Of a DNA stretch of 64,000 nt, positions 19,002 to 28,033 are shown piece after piece. The translations under genes were made by a program, and so were the position numbers. This stretch comes from Enterobacteriaceae bacterium UBA7338 (GTDB lineage: Bacteria; Pseudomonadota; Gammaproteobacteria; Enterobacterales; Enterobacteriaceae), in assembly GCA_002480085.1 (NCBI GenBank), contig DKPJ01000001.1, forward strand, positions 1 through 64,000, in the 5' to 3' direction. The notes beneath the pieces were generated by a model that searched no databases, was not told where the DNA came from, and saw only the letters and a list, made by a program, of their open reading frames with translations. Every line of letters begins with the position of its first letter. Position 1 is the stretch's first letter.

Positions 19002-20339
19002 TTACAGCGCGCTGGCGGTCTCTCTTTTGGCAGCGTCGTTGCCAAGCTGGCGCTGGTGCATTTTGCGACCGTAGAACATCAGGATGATCAGGCTGACGAT
19101 GAAGGTGCCTGCCAGTTCAAAGGAGCTGGCCCCCATCAGAGCGATGAAGCAGAATCCACAGCCCAGCACGGAGCAGATCAGGCTAACGAAGTTACGTACG
19201 TTGATGCCTTCGAAGCGGATCAGATCCACACAGGAGTAGAAGTAAGGCAGCATGGTCAGCAGTACCGCGATACCGGTCAGCTCACCAAACAGGTCTGATG
19301 CTTTGCCACCGGCAGAGTTCATCATGGTGATCAGCACCATCAGGACAGTCATTTTTACTGCGGCTAACAGGAGACCTTTTTTCGGAATGCCGTTGCTATC
19401 GACTTCGCCATACACTTTCGGGAAGTTGTTATCATTAGCGGCGCGCACCCCGGCCTGGCCGACAAGCATCATCCAGGATCCCAGCGAGGTCAGGCAGGCA
19501 AAGGCGGTAAAGCCGGATACGATTGGCGCAGCCCAGCCGCCAAGAATGGTAGAGGCGCTGACGGCAAACGGCGCACCGGAGGACGCCATCTGGGCAGCGG
19601 GATACATACCGGCGATAACCTGAGTGGCAGCAATATAGACAATCCCGGCCAGGGCCGTACCCAGCATGGTTGCCAGCGGGACGGTACGTTTCGGGTTTTT
19701 CACCATACCGGTGCTGACCGCGGCAGATTCAACGCCAACGAAGGCCCACAGGCAGAGCAGGATACTTTTGATCACCGCGTGGCTATCGGTGGTGGTAGAG
19801 GTGTTCCAGTTTGCCTGATAAGTCGCCATATCAAACCAGTGCCAGCCAACAACCGCCGTCATGACCACCGGGATAAGCACCAGCACCAGACCGATAGTGG
19901 TCAAACGGCTGACCCAGGTCCCGCCGAGCATATTGACAAAGGTAAAGAGCCAGACGATGGCAATACAGGCGATGCCGGCAGGAACAGGATTATTTAATAC
20001 CGGGAAAAACGTTGAAAGATAAGAAACGGCGGTGATACCAATCGCCAGGTTTCCAATCCAGTTTGCGTGATAATAGAGAACGCCGGTCTGAAAACCAAAG
20101 GCGGGAGATATTTCCCCTGCATAAGCGATAGGTCCGCCCTGCTGTGGATTTTTGGTTGCCAGGCGCGCATAGACATAGGCCAGTGACATGGCACCAATAA
20201 TAGAGATGACCCAGCCCCAGATAGAAATGGCACCAATGCTGGCGAGGTTCGCGGGCAATAATGCAATACCGCTCCCCATCATATTTCCGGCAACAACACC
20301 GGTGCAGGCAAACAGCCCGATCTTTTTGGCAGTACTCAT
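19002..20339 (-). CDS. cadB: Lysine:cadaverine antiporter CadB
   Basis: A 445-residue APC-family inner-membrane antiporter with about 12 hydrophobic segments. It starts MSTAKKIGLFACTGVVAGNMMGSGI, whose glycine-rich helix 1 is the substrate-binding signature of the basic amino acid/polyamine antiporters. It takes up lysine in exchange for the cadaverine made by CadA, so the pair exports one proton equivalent per cycle. An AGGAGA ribosome site sits about nine bases before the ATG. It is first in the cadBA operon, divergently placed after cadC on the same strand with a 336-bp regulatory gap. Confidence 0.97.
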   Translation of the reverse strand: MSTAKKIGLFACTGVVAGNMMGSGIALLPANLASIGAISIWGWVISIIGAMSLAYVYARLATKNPQQGGPIAYAGEISPAFGFQTGVLYYHANWIGNLAIGITAVSYLSTFFPVLNNPVPAGIACIAIVWLFTFVNMLGGTWVSRLTTIGLVLVLIPVVMTAVVGWHWFDMATYQANWNTSTTTDSHAVIKSILLCLWAFVGVESAAVSTGMVKNPKRTVPLATMLGTALAGIVYIAATQVIAGMYPAAQMASSGAPFAVSASTILGGWAAPIVSGFTAFACLTSLGSWMMLVGQAGVRAANDNNFPKVYGEVDSNGIPKKGLLLAAVKMTVLMVLITMMNSAGGKASDLFGELTGIAVLLTMLPYFYSCVDLIRFEGINVRNFVSLICSVLGCGFCFIALMGASSFELAGTFIVSLIILMFYGRKMHQRQLGNDAAKRETASAL

Positions 20340-20675
20340 GTTTCGTTGTCTCCTGAGAGTTATTTGGAGGTGCGGATCATGAGTTAAAGCGTGTTATTGA
20401 CCCGACCAACTGCCAGCGAGATTACGGATTTGGCGTAACAAAGTCCTAAAGATAAAGTGAAATAAAAACAAACTGCAAAAAAGTGAGACCCTGACCTTTT
20501 GGGATTACATATCAGGATAATCTCCAAAGGTCAGGAAAAGATAAACATACAACAATTACAGTCATTTACATGTGGATCTGCAGGTTTAAGAAAATTTCCC
20601 ACATAATACCAGAGCACATTTGAATAACAAAAAATATCATTATCAGTACATTAATTTAACCTTATAATATGCCCT
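20340..20675 (-). promoter_or_regulatory. cadBA promoter and CadC control region
   Basis: An AT-rich 336-bp gap between the cadC stop and cadB start. A plausible cadB promoter on the minus strand is TTGCAG (20478-20473) and TATCTT (20454-20449) with an 18-bp spacer. Upstream of it is a perfect 9-bp inverted repeat, CTGACCTTT (20491-20499) and AAAGGTCAG (20526-20534), with a second nested GATTA/TAATC repeat inside. In E. coli CadC binds two AT-rich sites upstream of cadB and H-NS represses there; this palindrome is a candidate site by position only. Confidence 0.6.
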
Positions 20676-22175
20676 TTACTCTTCTGAAAGGAAATTATCA
20701 AGGTAAGGTACCACGCGAGTCACCGACGTTTGGAATACGCTGTTTTCGATCCAGTAGAGCGTGTTATCCCCCGGACGCAAATTGAACGCAGTAATATAGG
20801 CATCCGCCGCCAGACGGTTCTGGCCTTTCATTTCATAGACCTTGCCCAACAGCACATAGCTTATCCATGACATCTCCAGATCGAGAGATCGATTAATCAT
20901 TTTATAGGCCTGATCGACATTACCTTTACCGAGCAGATCGACGGTTTCAATTTGATAGAGAATAGCCATCTCTTTCATTCCCGGCGCATCGCTGACGTAG
21001 GCGATCTCGTTATTCAGCGCCGCGAGCTGTTTCTCATTCAACGGCTGCTGGGAGTGACGTAAGGCATCGACCAGCGCTTTCTCTGCTCGCGCATAGATAA
21101 ACTCCGGAGACTGTTTCAATACCTCGTCTAAAAGCTCACTGGCTTTACCTAATGAGTCAACATCCCCTCTCATTAGCAGCTGATGAGCCTGATAAAAAGC
21201 CACGAGCGACGTGCTCTGCGCGGGCTGATACTGGGTGAGCATGGTTTGTAAGCGCTCCGGCCACGGCTGGGTCAGCGCGTCCGACAGGCTGCTCATAAGA
21301 TCGTTTTGAATCGAGAGCTGGTTATCACTGGTGACGAAGTAGCGCTTATCAAGCATGGTTGAACCATCTGCGTTATCCACCAGCTTAATTGACATAAAAC
21401 ACTGCTGAGCACGGTAGTGCCGCTGATTAACAAACTCAATGGTCAGGGTCTTACCTGAGCTGCCTGGCTCATTGACGTTGTAGTTTGTTTTGTCGTGCAC
21501 CATAAAGGTTGAGAAAGTGTTTAGCGTAGTGGTGATCAGGCTCCCCAGCCCCACCGCGTAGGCGTGCTGCACGCTACGGTTGGTACAGCCGCTGCCATCG
21601 ACTAAATGAATGTCAATATCGCGCGGGTTCAGCAGGAGGCGTGTTTTGGTTACCGGCGGGTGGGCATCAATGGTCGCCAGCGCCACCAGCGCCACGCATG
21701 AGCCTAGCGCCAGCAGGAACAGCCCCCATACAACAATTGCGTTAAGCCGATTGTGAAGCGTCACTTTGGCGGGAGGCGGCTCAGCCCTTGCTTCTGGCAA
21801 CGCCTCTGCCGTAGAGGGCGTCACGACGCTATCCGCCACCTCCTCTTCTTCACTGCTCCAGACCACCGGTACCGTAAGCTTATAGCCCCGTTTAGGGACC
21901 GTAACGATATATTCCGGCGCGTTAGGATCGCTATCTTTTAGCGATTTACGCAGCTCGGAAATACTCTGGGTCACGACGTGGCCGGTCACCACACTACGCG
22001 TCCAGACATTATCAATCAGTTCATCACGGGTCAAAACCTGTCCCGGATGACGAGCAAAGAAGACCAACAGATCGATTAAACGCGGCTCAAGGGTAAGCTG
22101 ACGTCCCTGCCGGCTGATTTGGTTAACAGAGGGCGTAACCAGCCATTCACCTACATACACCACGGGCTGTTGCAT
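20676..22175 (-). CDS. cadC: Membrane-bound acid/lysine-sensing activator CadC
   Basis: A 499-residue ToxR-like one-component regulator. The N-terminal OmpR-type winged helix (about 1-105) contains LTLEPRLIDLLVFFARHPGQVLTRDELI and VPKRGYKL. A linker, one membrane helix (about 145-168) and a periplasmic sensor follow. The two periplasmic cysteines that form the pH-sensitive disulfide in E. coli are conserved (SGCTN and QQCFMS), as is the membrane-segment cysteine (LGSCVALV). It activates cadBA at low pH with lysine; LysP, its usual co-sensor, is not here. ATG 22175 is chosen over an in-frame start five codons upstream because it matches the family start MQQPVV. Confidence 0.96.
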   Translation of the reverse strand: MQQPVVYVGEWLVTPSVNQISRQGRQLTLEPRLIDLLVFFARHPGQVLTRDELIDNVWTRSVVTGHVVTQSISELRKSLKDSDPNAPEYIVTVPKRGYKLTVPVVWSSEEEEVADSVVTPSTAEALPEARAEPPPAKVTLHNRLNAIVVWGLFLLALGSCVALVALATIDAHPPVTKTRLLLNPRDIDIHLVDGSGCTNRSVQHAYAVGLGSLITTTLNTFSTFMVHDKTNYNVNEPGSSGKTLTIEFVNQRHYRAQQCFMSIKLVDNADGSTMLDKRYFVTSDNQLSIQNDLMSSLSDALTQPWPERLQTMLTQYQPAQSTSLVAFYQAHQLLMRGDVDSLGKASELLDEVLKQSPEFIYARAEKALVDALRHSQQPLNEKQLAALNNEIAYVSDAPGMKEMAILYQIETVDLLGKGNVDQAYKMINRSLDLEMSWISYVLLGKVYEMKGQNRLAADAYITAFNLRPGDNTLYWIENSVFQTSVTRVVPYLDNFLSEE

Positions 22176-22397
22176 ATAAGAATGCCCCAAAGCGAAAAAA
22201 GAAATGAGGGGCAGGATTATATCATGATTTAATTCACTCTAAACGGTAGTGATTTCCAGTAGAAATGCGTTATGCGGCGCTGCTCGTAATATTTTATATC
22301 AGATTTATCTCTCCCCGCTGAAAATTGCCGTCTCATTTCCTGATATTAAATAGCACCCCACACCGCCGGGCACGCCAGTGTGGGGTGCGTGTTACGA

Positions 22398-23126
22398 TTA
22401 CTCTTTTGCTGTCTGCGTCTGCTTTGACACGGAAACAGTATCGCTAAGCAGCACCCGGTAGATGAGTCCGCCGATCAAACCACCAACGAGCGGCATCACC
22501 CAGAATACCCACAGCTGCTGCAGCGCCCAGGTTCCCTGGAAGATGGCGACGGCAGTGCTGCGGGCGGGGTTAACAGAGGTATTGGTAACGGGAATACTGA
22601 TGAGATGGATAAGCGTCAGCGCCAGGCCAATCGCCAGCGGCGCAAACCCTACTGACGCATACCTGTCCGTTGCGCCGAGAATGACCAACAGGAAAAATGC
22701 CGTCAGGACGATTTCAGCTACCGCGCAGGCGACAAAAGAGAAGCCGCCCGGCGAGTGTTCGCCAAAGCCGTTAGAAGCAAAACCACCCAGCGTCGCGTCA
22801 AAGCCGGTTTTACCGCTGGCAATAAGATAGAGCACCGCCGCTCCGGCGATCCCACCAATAACCTGCGCGACAATGTAGGGAATGACATTGCGGGCTGGCG
22901 TACGGCCTGCAACCCAAAGTCCCAGCGTTACCGCCGGGTTAAAGTGGGCACCGGAGATGTGGCCAACCGCGTAGGCCATCGTCAGAACCGTCAGGCCGAA
23001 CGCCAGCGCCACGCCGACAAACCCTATGCCCAGCTCCGGGAACGCCGCCGCCAGCACGGCGCTGCCGCAGCCGCCCAACACCAGCCAGAACGTACCAAAA
23101 AATTCAGCCGATAATATTCTCAACAT
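22398..23126 (-). CDS. aqpZ: Aquaporin Z
   Basis: A 242-residue water channel of the MIP family with six membrane helices and two NPA loops: SGAHFNPAVTLGL and NTSVNPARSTAVA. The selectivity filter of water-specific aquaporins (arginine after the second NPA) is present. ATG 23126 (MLRILSAEFFGTFWLV) matches the family start and has AAGGTGG eight bases upstream. It is monocistronic, with cadC 222 bp downstream on the same strand. In E. coli aqpZ lies far from this locus. Confidence 0.95.
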   Translation of the reverse strand: MLRILSAEFFGTFWLVLGGCGSAVLAAAFPELGIGFVGVALAFGLTVLTMAYAVGHISGAHFNPAVTLGLWVAGRTPARNVIPYIVAQVIGGIAGAAVLYLIASGKTGFDATLGGFASNGFGEHSPGGFSFVACAVAEIVLTAFFLLVILGATDRYASVGFAPLAIGLALTLIHLISIPVTNTSVNPARSTAVAIFQGTWALQQLWVFWVMPLVGGLIGGLIYRVLLSDTVSVSKQTQTAKE

Positions 23127-23732
23127 AAGAACCACCTTTAAAGCGTGTGTAATAAATCCCTGCAAGCGCAGGCGTAATAGCAATTCGTTTAATATCGAAA
23201 CGTTTAGGTTGCCAGGCTTAGCTACAACCGGTCAATATGGAAGCAGGAGGTTCATCCCCAACCAATAAAAAGAAAAAGCGTTCCTTTCCGGAAGTGTAAA
23301 TTCCGGGGAAGGGTATTCCCCTCATACAAACTTATCAATCCGAAAAAATGCAATAAGCCATAACCAAACAGCGAAACGCGCGCGCAAGGCCCGCCAGCGC
23401 TGGCGTTTTCTACTTTTCGTGAAACCAGGCAGATCGCAAATAAAATGCTTTCCTTAGAAACAAATTCACCAAGTAAATATAAAATCGTTATCTATTAATA
23501 AATTATAATAATTGCTTGAAAGATACAGAAAGTCTCATATCCCACTCTTATTTTCACTCGGTTACCATTGGTAAAACAAATCTGCGTGGCGCTACGCTTT
23601 TAAAACCGTATTCTGTAAATGGCCCGGACAGGACATATTAAAAACGTGTCTCTCCGGCCTTCGATTACGGCAGCCGCGGCAAACGGATCTGCTCGCCGCC
23701 CTGCTTTCAACTTTGCTTGTTGGACTAAAAAT
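23127..23732. other. Long intergenic region upstream of aqpZ and the Spy-like gene
   Basis: No gene is supported in these 606 bp. Visible structures are a 14-bp perfect palindrome CGCCAGCGCTGGCG (23392-23405) followed by TTTTC, and a 13-bp palindrome TTACC-ATT-GGTAA (23562-23574) about 160 bp before the Spy-like start. The stretch 23440-23520 is very AT-rich. Both divergent promoters must lie here; no clean CpxR tandem GTAAA box was found. Confidence 0.5.
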
Positions 23733-24143
23733 ATGAACAAGATTTTGCGCTCCGCTTTGCTGGTTTCCGCCCTGGCACTCTCTTCAGGTGCGGCTTTCGC
23801 AGCAAATGTCTCTACGGCACCGGCACCGTCTCAGGACCCCATCGTTCAGCACCTTAAGCTGACTCAGGATCAGGTAACCAAAATTCAGCAGCTGCACCAG
23901 CAGCTCAAGACCAATATTGATCATATTAAAGTCTCAGGTGCGAAAGATGGTGCGATCATCGATATGATCCGCTCAGGCAAATGGAGTGATAGCACGGTGA
24001 AAACGCAGCTTTCCGCATTCAGCAACGCCGAGCAGCAGGCACGTTATTACAAGGTGAAGTACTATTTCGATCTTAATCAGGTTTTGACCCCTGCACAGCG
24101 TCAGCAGGTGCAGGACGATCTGACCAAAGCGGCAATGGAATAA
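23733..24143 (+). CDS. Spy/CpxP-family periplasmic protein
   Basis: A 136-residue exported protein. The signal peptide MNKILRSALLVSALALSSGAAFA is cleaved before ANVS. The mature part is mostly helical and has two LTxxQ motifs, LTQDQ (KLTQDQVTKIQQLHQQL) and LTPAQ (VLTPAQRQQVQDDL), the hallmark of Spy/CpxP chaperones and inhibitors. Family members are small periplasmic chaperones or Cpx regulators; the client here is unknown. It is shorter and more diverged than E. coli Spy, so no symbol is given. A strong terminator follows seven bases after the stop. Confidence 0.75.
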   Translation: MNKILRSALLVSALALSSGAAFAANVSTAPAPSQDPIVQHLKLTQDQVTKIQQLHQQLKTNIDHIKVSGAKDGAIIDMIRSGKWSDSTVKTQLSAFSNAEQQARYYKVKYYFDLNQVLTPAQRQQVQDDLTKAAME

Positions 24144-24149
24144 CGCTTT

Positions 24150-24177
24150 CGCCCGCCCTTCCCCGGCGGGCGTTTTA
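24150..24177 (+). terminator. Terminator after the Spy-like gene
   Basis: An 8-bp GC-only stem (24150-24157 with 24165-24172) with a seven-base loop and a following TTTTATT on the plus strand. Confidence 0.85.
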
Positions 24178-24371
24178 TTCTCTCAATCACGCCGTAAAAA
24201 GCGATCTAACGCACACTTTTCCGCCAAATATCCCTTATGAATCAAATGCAAAAAAGGGGTCAGCCGTAGCGTTAACGGCGTCGCTGAAAGGCAAATAATT
24301 GCCGAGCGAAATAAAAGTGTCGCCGTTCCACGACACAGCTAAGTCCCTAAAAGTATTTGGAAAAAACCCTC

Positions 24372-24400
24372 TTGCACCCCGTAAAAATTAAGCGTACATT
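24372..24400 (+). promoter_or_regulatory. Sigma-70 promoter for the ypdK leader
   Basis: TTGCAC (24372-24377) and TACATT (24395-24400) with a 17-bp spacer. A second -10, TATAAT (24499-24504), lies closer to ypdK but without a good -35. If the upstream promoter is used, ypdK has a leader of about 150 nt. Confidence 0.55.
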
Positions 24401-24555
24401 AGCGCCGTCTGGCGTGAGGTACGTCCGAAATTCTGGGGTGATGCTGCCATCCTAAACGAGAAAATTCTCAATTTGGCTTTGGTTCAGCGTCATCTCTCTA
24501 TAATCAGTCCTGATGTTCATTAATGCGTACCCTGGCGTATGCGGAGTGATGAAAC

Positions 24556-24627
24556 GTGAAATATTTTTTTATGGGCATTTCAGTGATGGTCATCGTTTGG
24601 GCCGGCACGTTCGCCCTGATGATCTGA
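24556..24627 (+). CDS. ypdK: Small membrane protein YpdK
   Basis: A 23-residue protein, too short for standard gene calling, that begins with GTG: MKYFFMGISVMVIVWAGTFA followed by LMI. It differs from E. coli YpdK by a single residue as I recall it, and it holds the same place beside alaC. It is one hydrophobic helix, so it probably spans the inner membrane; the function is unknown. GGAG lies about nine bases before the GTG. A terminator shared with alaC follows. Confidence 0.9.
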   Translation: MKYFFMGISVMVIVWAGTFALMI

Positions 24628-24642
24628 GCAGCTATTATGCAT

Positions 24643-24676
24643 AAAAAAACAGGAGCCATTTGGCTCCTGTTTCTAT
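24643..24676 (-). terminator. Bidirectional terminator between ypdK and alaC
   Basis: An 11-bp perfect stem (24647-24657 with 24662-24672) and a four-base loop. The minus strand has a run of seven Ts, so it mainly ends alaC; the plus strand has only a short T run for ypdK. Confidence 0.85.
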
Positions 24677-24691
24677 TCTGTCGGCACGATT

Positions 24692-25930
24692 TTACTCGCT
24701 CTCTTCCGTCGGTGCTTTTAGCGTAACGGGAAGCAGGCCATCGGCGCGGAACATTGCTTTGATTCCCCGCACCGCCTGACGAATACGGTCCCGGTTCTCA
24801 ATCAGCGCAAAACGCACGTGGGTGTCCCCATACTCGCCAAACCCTACCCCTGGTGAAACGCAGACTTTCGCATCGTTGAGTAGCTTCTTAGCAAACTCCA
24901 GCGACCCCATCTCAGCGTAGGCGTCCGGAATTTTTGCCCATACGTACATGGAGGCTTTCGGCATCTCTACCATCCAGCCTGCCTCGTGCAGGCCTTTAAC
25001 CAGCACGTCGCGGCGGCGCTTATACTGGTCGGCAATATCGCGCACGCACTGCTGATCGCCCTCAAGGGCAGCGATAGCCGCCACCTGCAACGGCGTAAAG
25101 GTGCCGTAGTCGTGGTAGCTTTTGATCCGCGCCAGCGCGTTCACCAGCTCCGGATTGCCTACCATAAAGCCTATTCGCCAGCCTGCCATATTGTAGCTTT
25201 TGGACAGGGTAAAGAACTCTACCGCCACGTCCCGTGCGCCGGGGACCTGCATGATGGAGGGCGCTTTCCAGCCGTCGTAAACGATATCGGCATAGGCGAG
25301 GTCATGCACCACCAGCACATCATAACGCTTCGCCAGCGCAACGACTTTTTCAAAGAACTCCAGCTCCACGCACTGCGCCGTCGGGTTCGAGGGGAAGCCG
25401 AGGATCATCATTTTTGGCTTCGGATAGCTTTCGCGAATGGCGCGCTCCAGCTCGTTAAAGAAGTCAACGCCCTCAACCAGCGGTACGGAGCGCACCTGCG
25501 CCCCGGCGATGACCGCGCCGTAGATATGGATCGGATAGCTTGGGTTGGGCACCAGCACGGTGTCACCGTGATCGAGCGTAGCCAGCATCAGGTGCGCCAG
25601 CCCCTCTTTCGAACCGATGGTGACGATGGCTTCGCTTTCCGGATCGATCTCAACCTGATAGCGCTCCTGGTACCAGCGCGAAATTGCCCGCCGCAGGCGT
25701 GGAATGCCGCGGGACGTTGAGTAGCCGTGGGTATCCGGGCGCTGCGCCACAGTACAGAGCTTTTCAACGATGTGCGGCGGGGTCGCGCCGTCGGGGTTGC
25801 CCATGCTGAAGTCAATAATGTCTTCGCCGCGCCGACGCGCAGCCATCTTCAGCTCAGCAGTGATGTTAAAAACGTAAGGGGGGAGACGATCGATACGCGA
25901 AAAGCGGCGTTCAGGACTGGATTCAGCCAT
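24692..25930 (-). CDS. alaC: Glutamate-pyruvate aminotransferase AlaC
   Basis: A 412-residue fold-type I PLP aminotransferase that makes alanine from pyruvate and glutamate. It shows FNITAELKMAARRRGEDIIDFSMGNPDG, GFPSNPTAQ for cofactor and substrate contact, VVHDLAYADIVYDG, and SKSYNMAGWRIGF with the PLP lysine. ATG 25930 (MAESSPERRFSRID) matches the family start; the frame extends 38 residues upstream but that part is not conserved. It is convergent with ypdK and divergent from ypdA. Confidence 0.96.
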   Translation of the reverse strand: MAESSPERRFSRIDRLPPYVFNITAELKMAARRRGEDIIDFSMGNPDGATPPHIVEKLCTVAQRPDTHGYSTSRGIPRLRRAISRWYQERYQVEIDPESEAIVTIGSKEGLAHLMLATLDHGDTVLVPNPSYPIHIYGAVIAGAQVRSVPLVEGVDFFNELERAIRESYPKPKMMILGFPSNPTAQCVELEFFEKVVALAKRYDVLVVHDLAYADIVYDGWKAPSIMQVPGARDVAVEFFTLSKSYNMAGWRIGFMVGNPELVNALARIKSYHDYGTFTPLQVAAIAALEGDQQCVRDIADQYKRRRDVLVKGLHEAGWMVEMPKASMYVWAKIPDAYAEMGSLEFAKKLLNDAKVCVSPGVGFGEYGDTHVRFALIENRDRIRQAVRGIKAMFRADGLLPVTLKAPTEESE

Positions 25931-26321
25931 AGATTCCTCGGATAACGTGAGCGCCCGGACCGTCCGAGCGACGTTGCCACCTGTCGTAGCGGCATAGCAT
26001 TGAAAATAGCCTGAAAAATTTCCCGCTGTCGAGAGAAAAAGCAAAATTTGTTTAGCGCAGAAAAAGCGGAACCCTCTTCTGGCTGATGATTAGCGCTGGC
26101 GTTGATATGAACATTAAACATGTAAATATTTAACATGATGATATCAAAAGGATTACCCTAAGGTTACTCTGCGCCCCGCCATCAGGATTATCAGCCGCCT
26201 GCTCTCACCAATCCCCTTTTATGCCAAGGGTTTTTCCCCGTTTATCATCAGGGAAGTTAACTGGTCTTCTGTCGCTAATTTTTTTATCATCGCTTTTTCA
26301 CGTCATTCACAAGAGTTACCC
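25931..26321. other. alaC/ypdA divergent intergenic region
   Basis: These 391 bp hold the promoters of the two divergent genes. The middle (26090-26160) is AT-rich with a repeated AACAT motif. No small gene or strong hairpin was found, and I cannot place either transcription start with confidence. Confidence 0.45.
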
Positions 26322-28019
26322 GTGCACGAAATTTTTAATATGCTGCTGGCGGTTTTCGATCGCGCGGCGTTAATGCTTATTTGCCTCTTCTTTTTGATCC
26401 GCATCCGCCTGTTCCGCGAGCTGCTGCACAAAACGGCCCACTCGCCAAAAGAGCTGCTGGGCGTTACCGCTATCTTCTCGATGTTTGCGCTGTTCAGCAC
26501 CTGGTCAGGGGTGCAGGTAGAAGGCTCGCTGGTTAACGTGCGTATTATCGCGGTGATGTCGGGGGGGATCCTGTTCGGGCCGTGGGTCGGCATTATTACC
26601 GGCGTGATTGCCGGCACCCACCGCTACCTGATCGATATCGGTGGTGTGACCGCCGTCCCCTGCTTCATTACCAGCATCGTGGCGGGCATTCTCTCCGGCT
26701 GGATCAACATTAAAATCCCGAAGGCGCAGCGCTGGCGCGTTGGGATCATCGCCGGCATGCTCAGTGAAACCCTGACAATGGTTCTGGTGGTGCTTTGGGC
26801 ACCCACTACCGGACTGGGGCTGGATATCGTCTCGAAGATCGGCGTGCCGATGATTTTAGGTACCGTGTGCATCGGCTTTATCGTCCTGCTGGTGCAGAGC
26901 GTTGAGGGTGAGAAAGAGGCCAGCGCGGCGCGCCAGGCGAAGCTGGCTCTCGATATCGCGAATAAAACGCTGCCCCTGTTCCGCCACGTCAACAGCGAGT
27001 CGCTGCGCCAGGTGTGCGATATTATCCGTCGCGATATTTATGCCGATGCGGTAGCGATCACCAATATCGATCACGTTCTTGCCTACGTCGGCGTCGGAGA
27101 GAATAACTACCGCGACAGCGATGACATTATTAGCCCTACAACGCGCCAGGCGATCGACAACGGTGAGATCGTGATTAAAAACAACGATGAGGCGCACCGT
27201 ACCCCGGAGATCCACTCCATGCTGGTGATCCCCCTATGGGAAAAAGGGGTGGTGACCGGCACGCTGAAGATCTACTACTGCCACGCTCACCAGATCACCT
27301 CGTCACTGCAGGAGATGGCGGTCGGCCTGTCGCAGATCATCTCTACCCAGCTGGAGGTCTCACGCGCCGAGCAGCTGCGGGAGATGGCCAACAAAGCCGA
27401 GCTGCGGGCGCTACAGAGTAAGATTAACCCCCACTTCCTGTTTAACGCCCTGAACGCCATCTCATCATCGATTCGAATGAATCCGGATACCGCCCGGCAG
27501 CTGATCATCAACCTGTCGCGCTATCTGCGCTATAACATCGAGCTTAATGACGATGAGCAGATCGACATTAAGAAAGAGCTGTACCAGATTAAAGACTACA
27601 TCGCCATTGAGCAGGCGCGGTTCGGCGACAAGCTGACGGTGATTTATGATATTGATGAAGAGGTCACCTGCGTGATCCCCAGCCTCCTGATCCAGCCGCT
27701 GGTGGAGAACGCCATCGTCCATGGGATCCAGCCCTGCAAAGGCAAAGGTGTGGTGACCATCAGCGTCGAGGAGTGCGGCAACCGGGTGCGCATTGCCGTA
27801 CGTGACACGGGCCACGGCATCGATCCAAAAGTGATTGAGCGCGTTGAAACCAACGAGATGCCCGGAAATAAAATCGGCCTGCTGAACGTGCATCACCGCG
27901 TGAAGCTGCTCTATGGCGAGGGTTTGCATATTCGCCGCCTTGAGCCGGGTACGGAGATTGCCTTTTATGTACCGCATCAGCGTACCCCGGTTCCCGGACC
28001 GGTCACGCTGCTGCGTTAA
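26322..28019 (+). CDS. ypdA: Pyruvate-sensing histidine kinase YpdA (PyrS)
   Basis: A 565-residue LytS-family sensor. The N-terminal half is a 5TM-type membrane domain (about 1-190), followed by a GAF-like domain (about 220-350) and a histidine-kinase module with the phospho-accepting SKINPHFLFNALNAIS and N box VENAIVHGI. With YpdB it responds to extracellular pyruvate; the known E. coli target is yhjX, not in the window. The start is GTG (26322), matching the family start MHEIFNMLL. ypdB follows after 14 bp. Confidence 0.95.
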   Translation: MHEIFNMLLAVFDRAALMLICLFFLIRIRLFRELLHKTAHSPKELLGVTAIFSMFALFSTWSGVQVEGSLVNVRIIAVMSGGILFGPWVGIITGVIAGTHRYLIDIGGVTAVPCFITSIVAGILSGWINIKIPKAQRWRVGIIAGMLSETLTMVLVVLWAPTTGLGLDIVSKIGVPMILGTVCIGFIVLLVQSVEGEKEASAARQAKLALDIANKTLPLFRHVNSESLRQVCDIIRRDIYADAVAITNIDHVLAYVGVGENNYRDSDDIISPTTRQAIDNGEIVIKNNDEAHRTPEIHSMLVIPLWEKGVVTGTLKIYYCHAHQITSSLQEMAVGLSQIISTQLEVSRAEQLREMANKAELRALQSKINPHFLFNALNAISSSIRMNPDTARQLIINLSRYLRYNIELNDDEQIDIKKELYQIKDYIAIEQARFGDKLTVIYDIDEEVTCVIPSLLIQPLVENAIVHGIQPCKGKGVVTISVEECGNRVRIAVRDTGHGIDPKVIERVETNEMPGNKIGLLNVHHRVKLLYGEGLHIRRLEPGTEIAFYVPHQRTPVPGPVTLLR

Positions 28020-28033
28020 TCAGGAGTGCCAGA

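Noticed and set aside
23392..23405. The 14-bp palindrome as a terminator
   Set aside because: Self-complementary with no true loop, and only four Ts follow. No upstream transcript is known.
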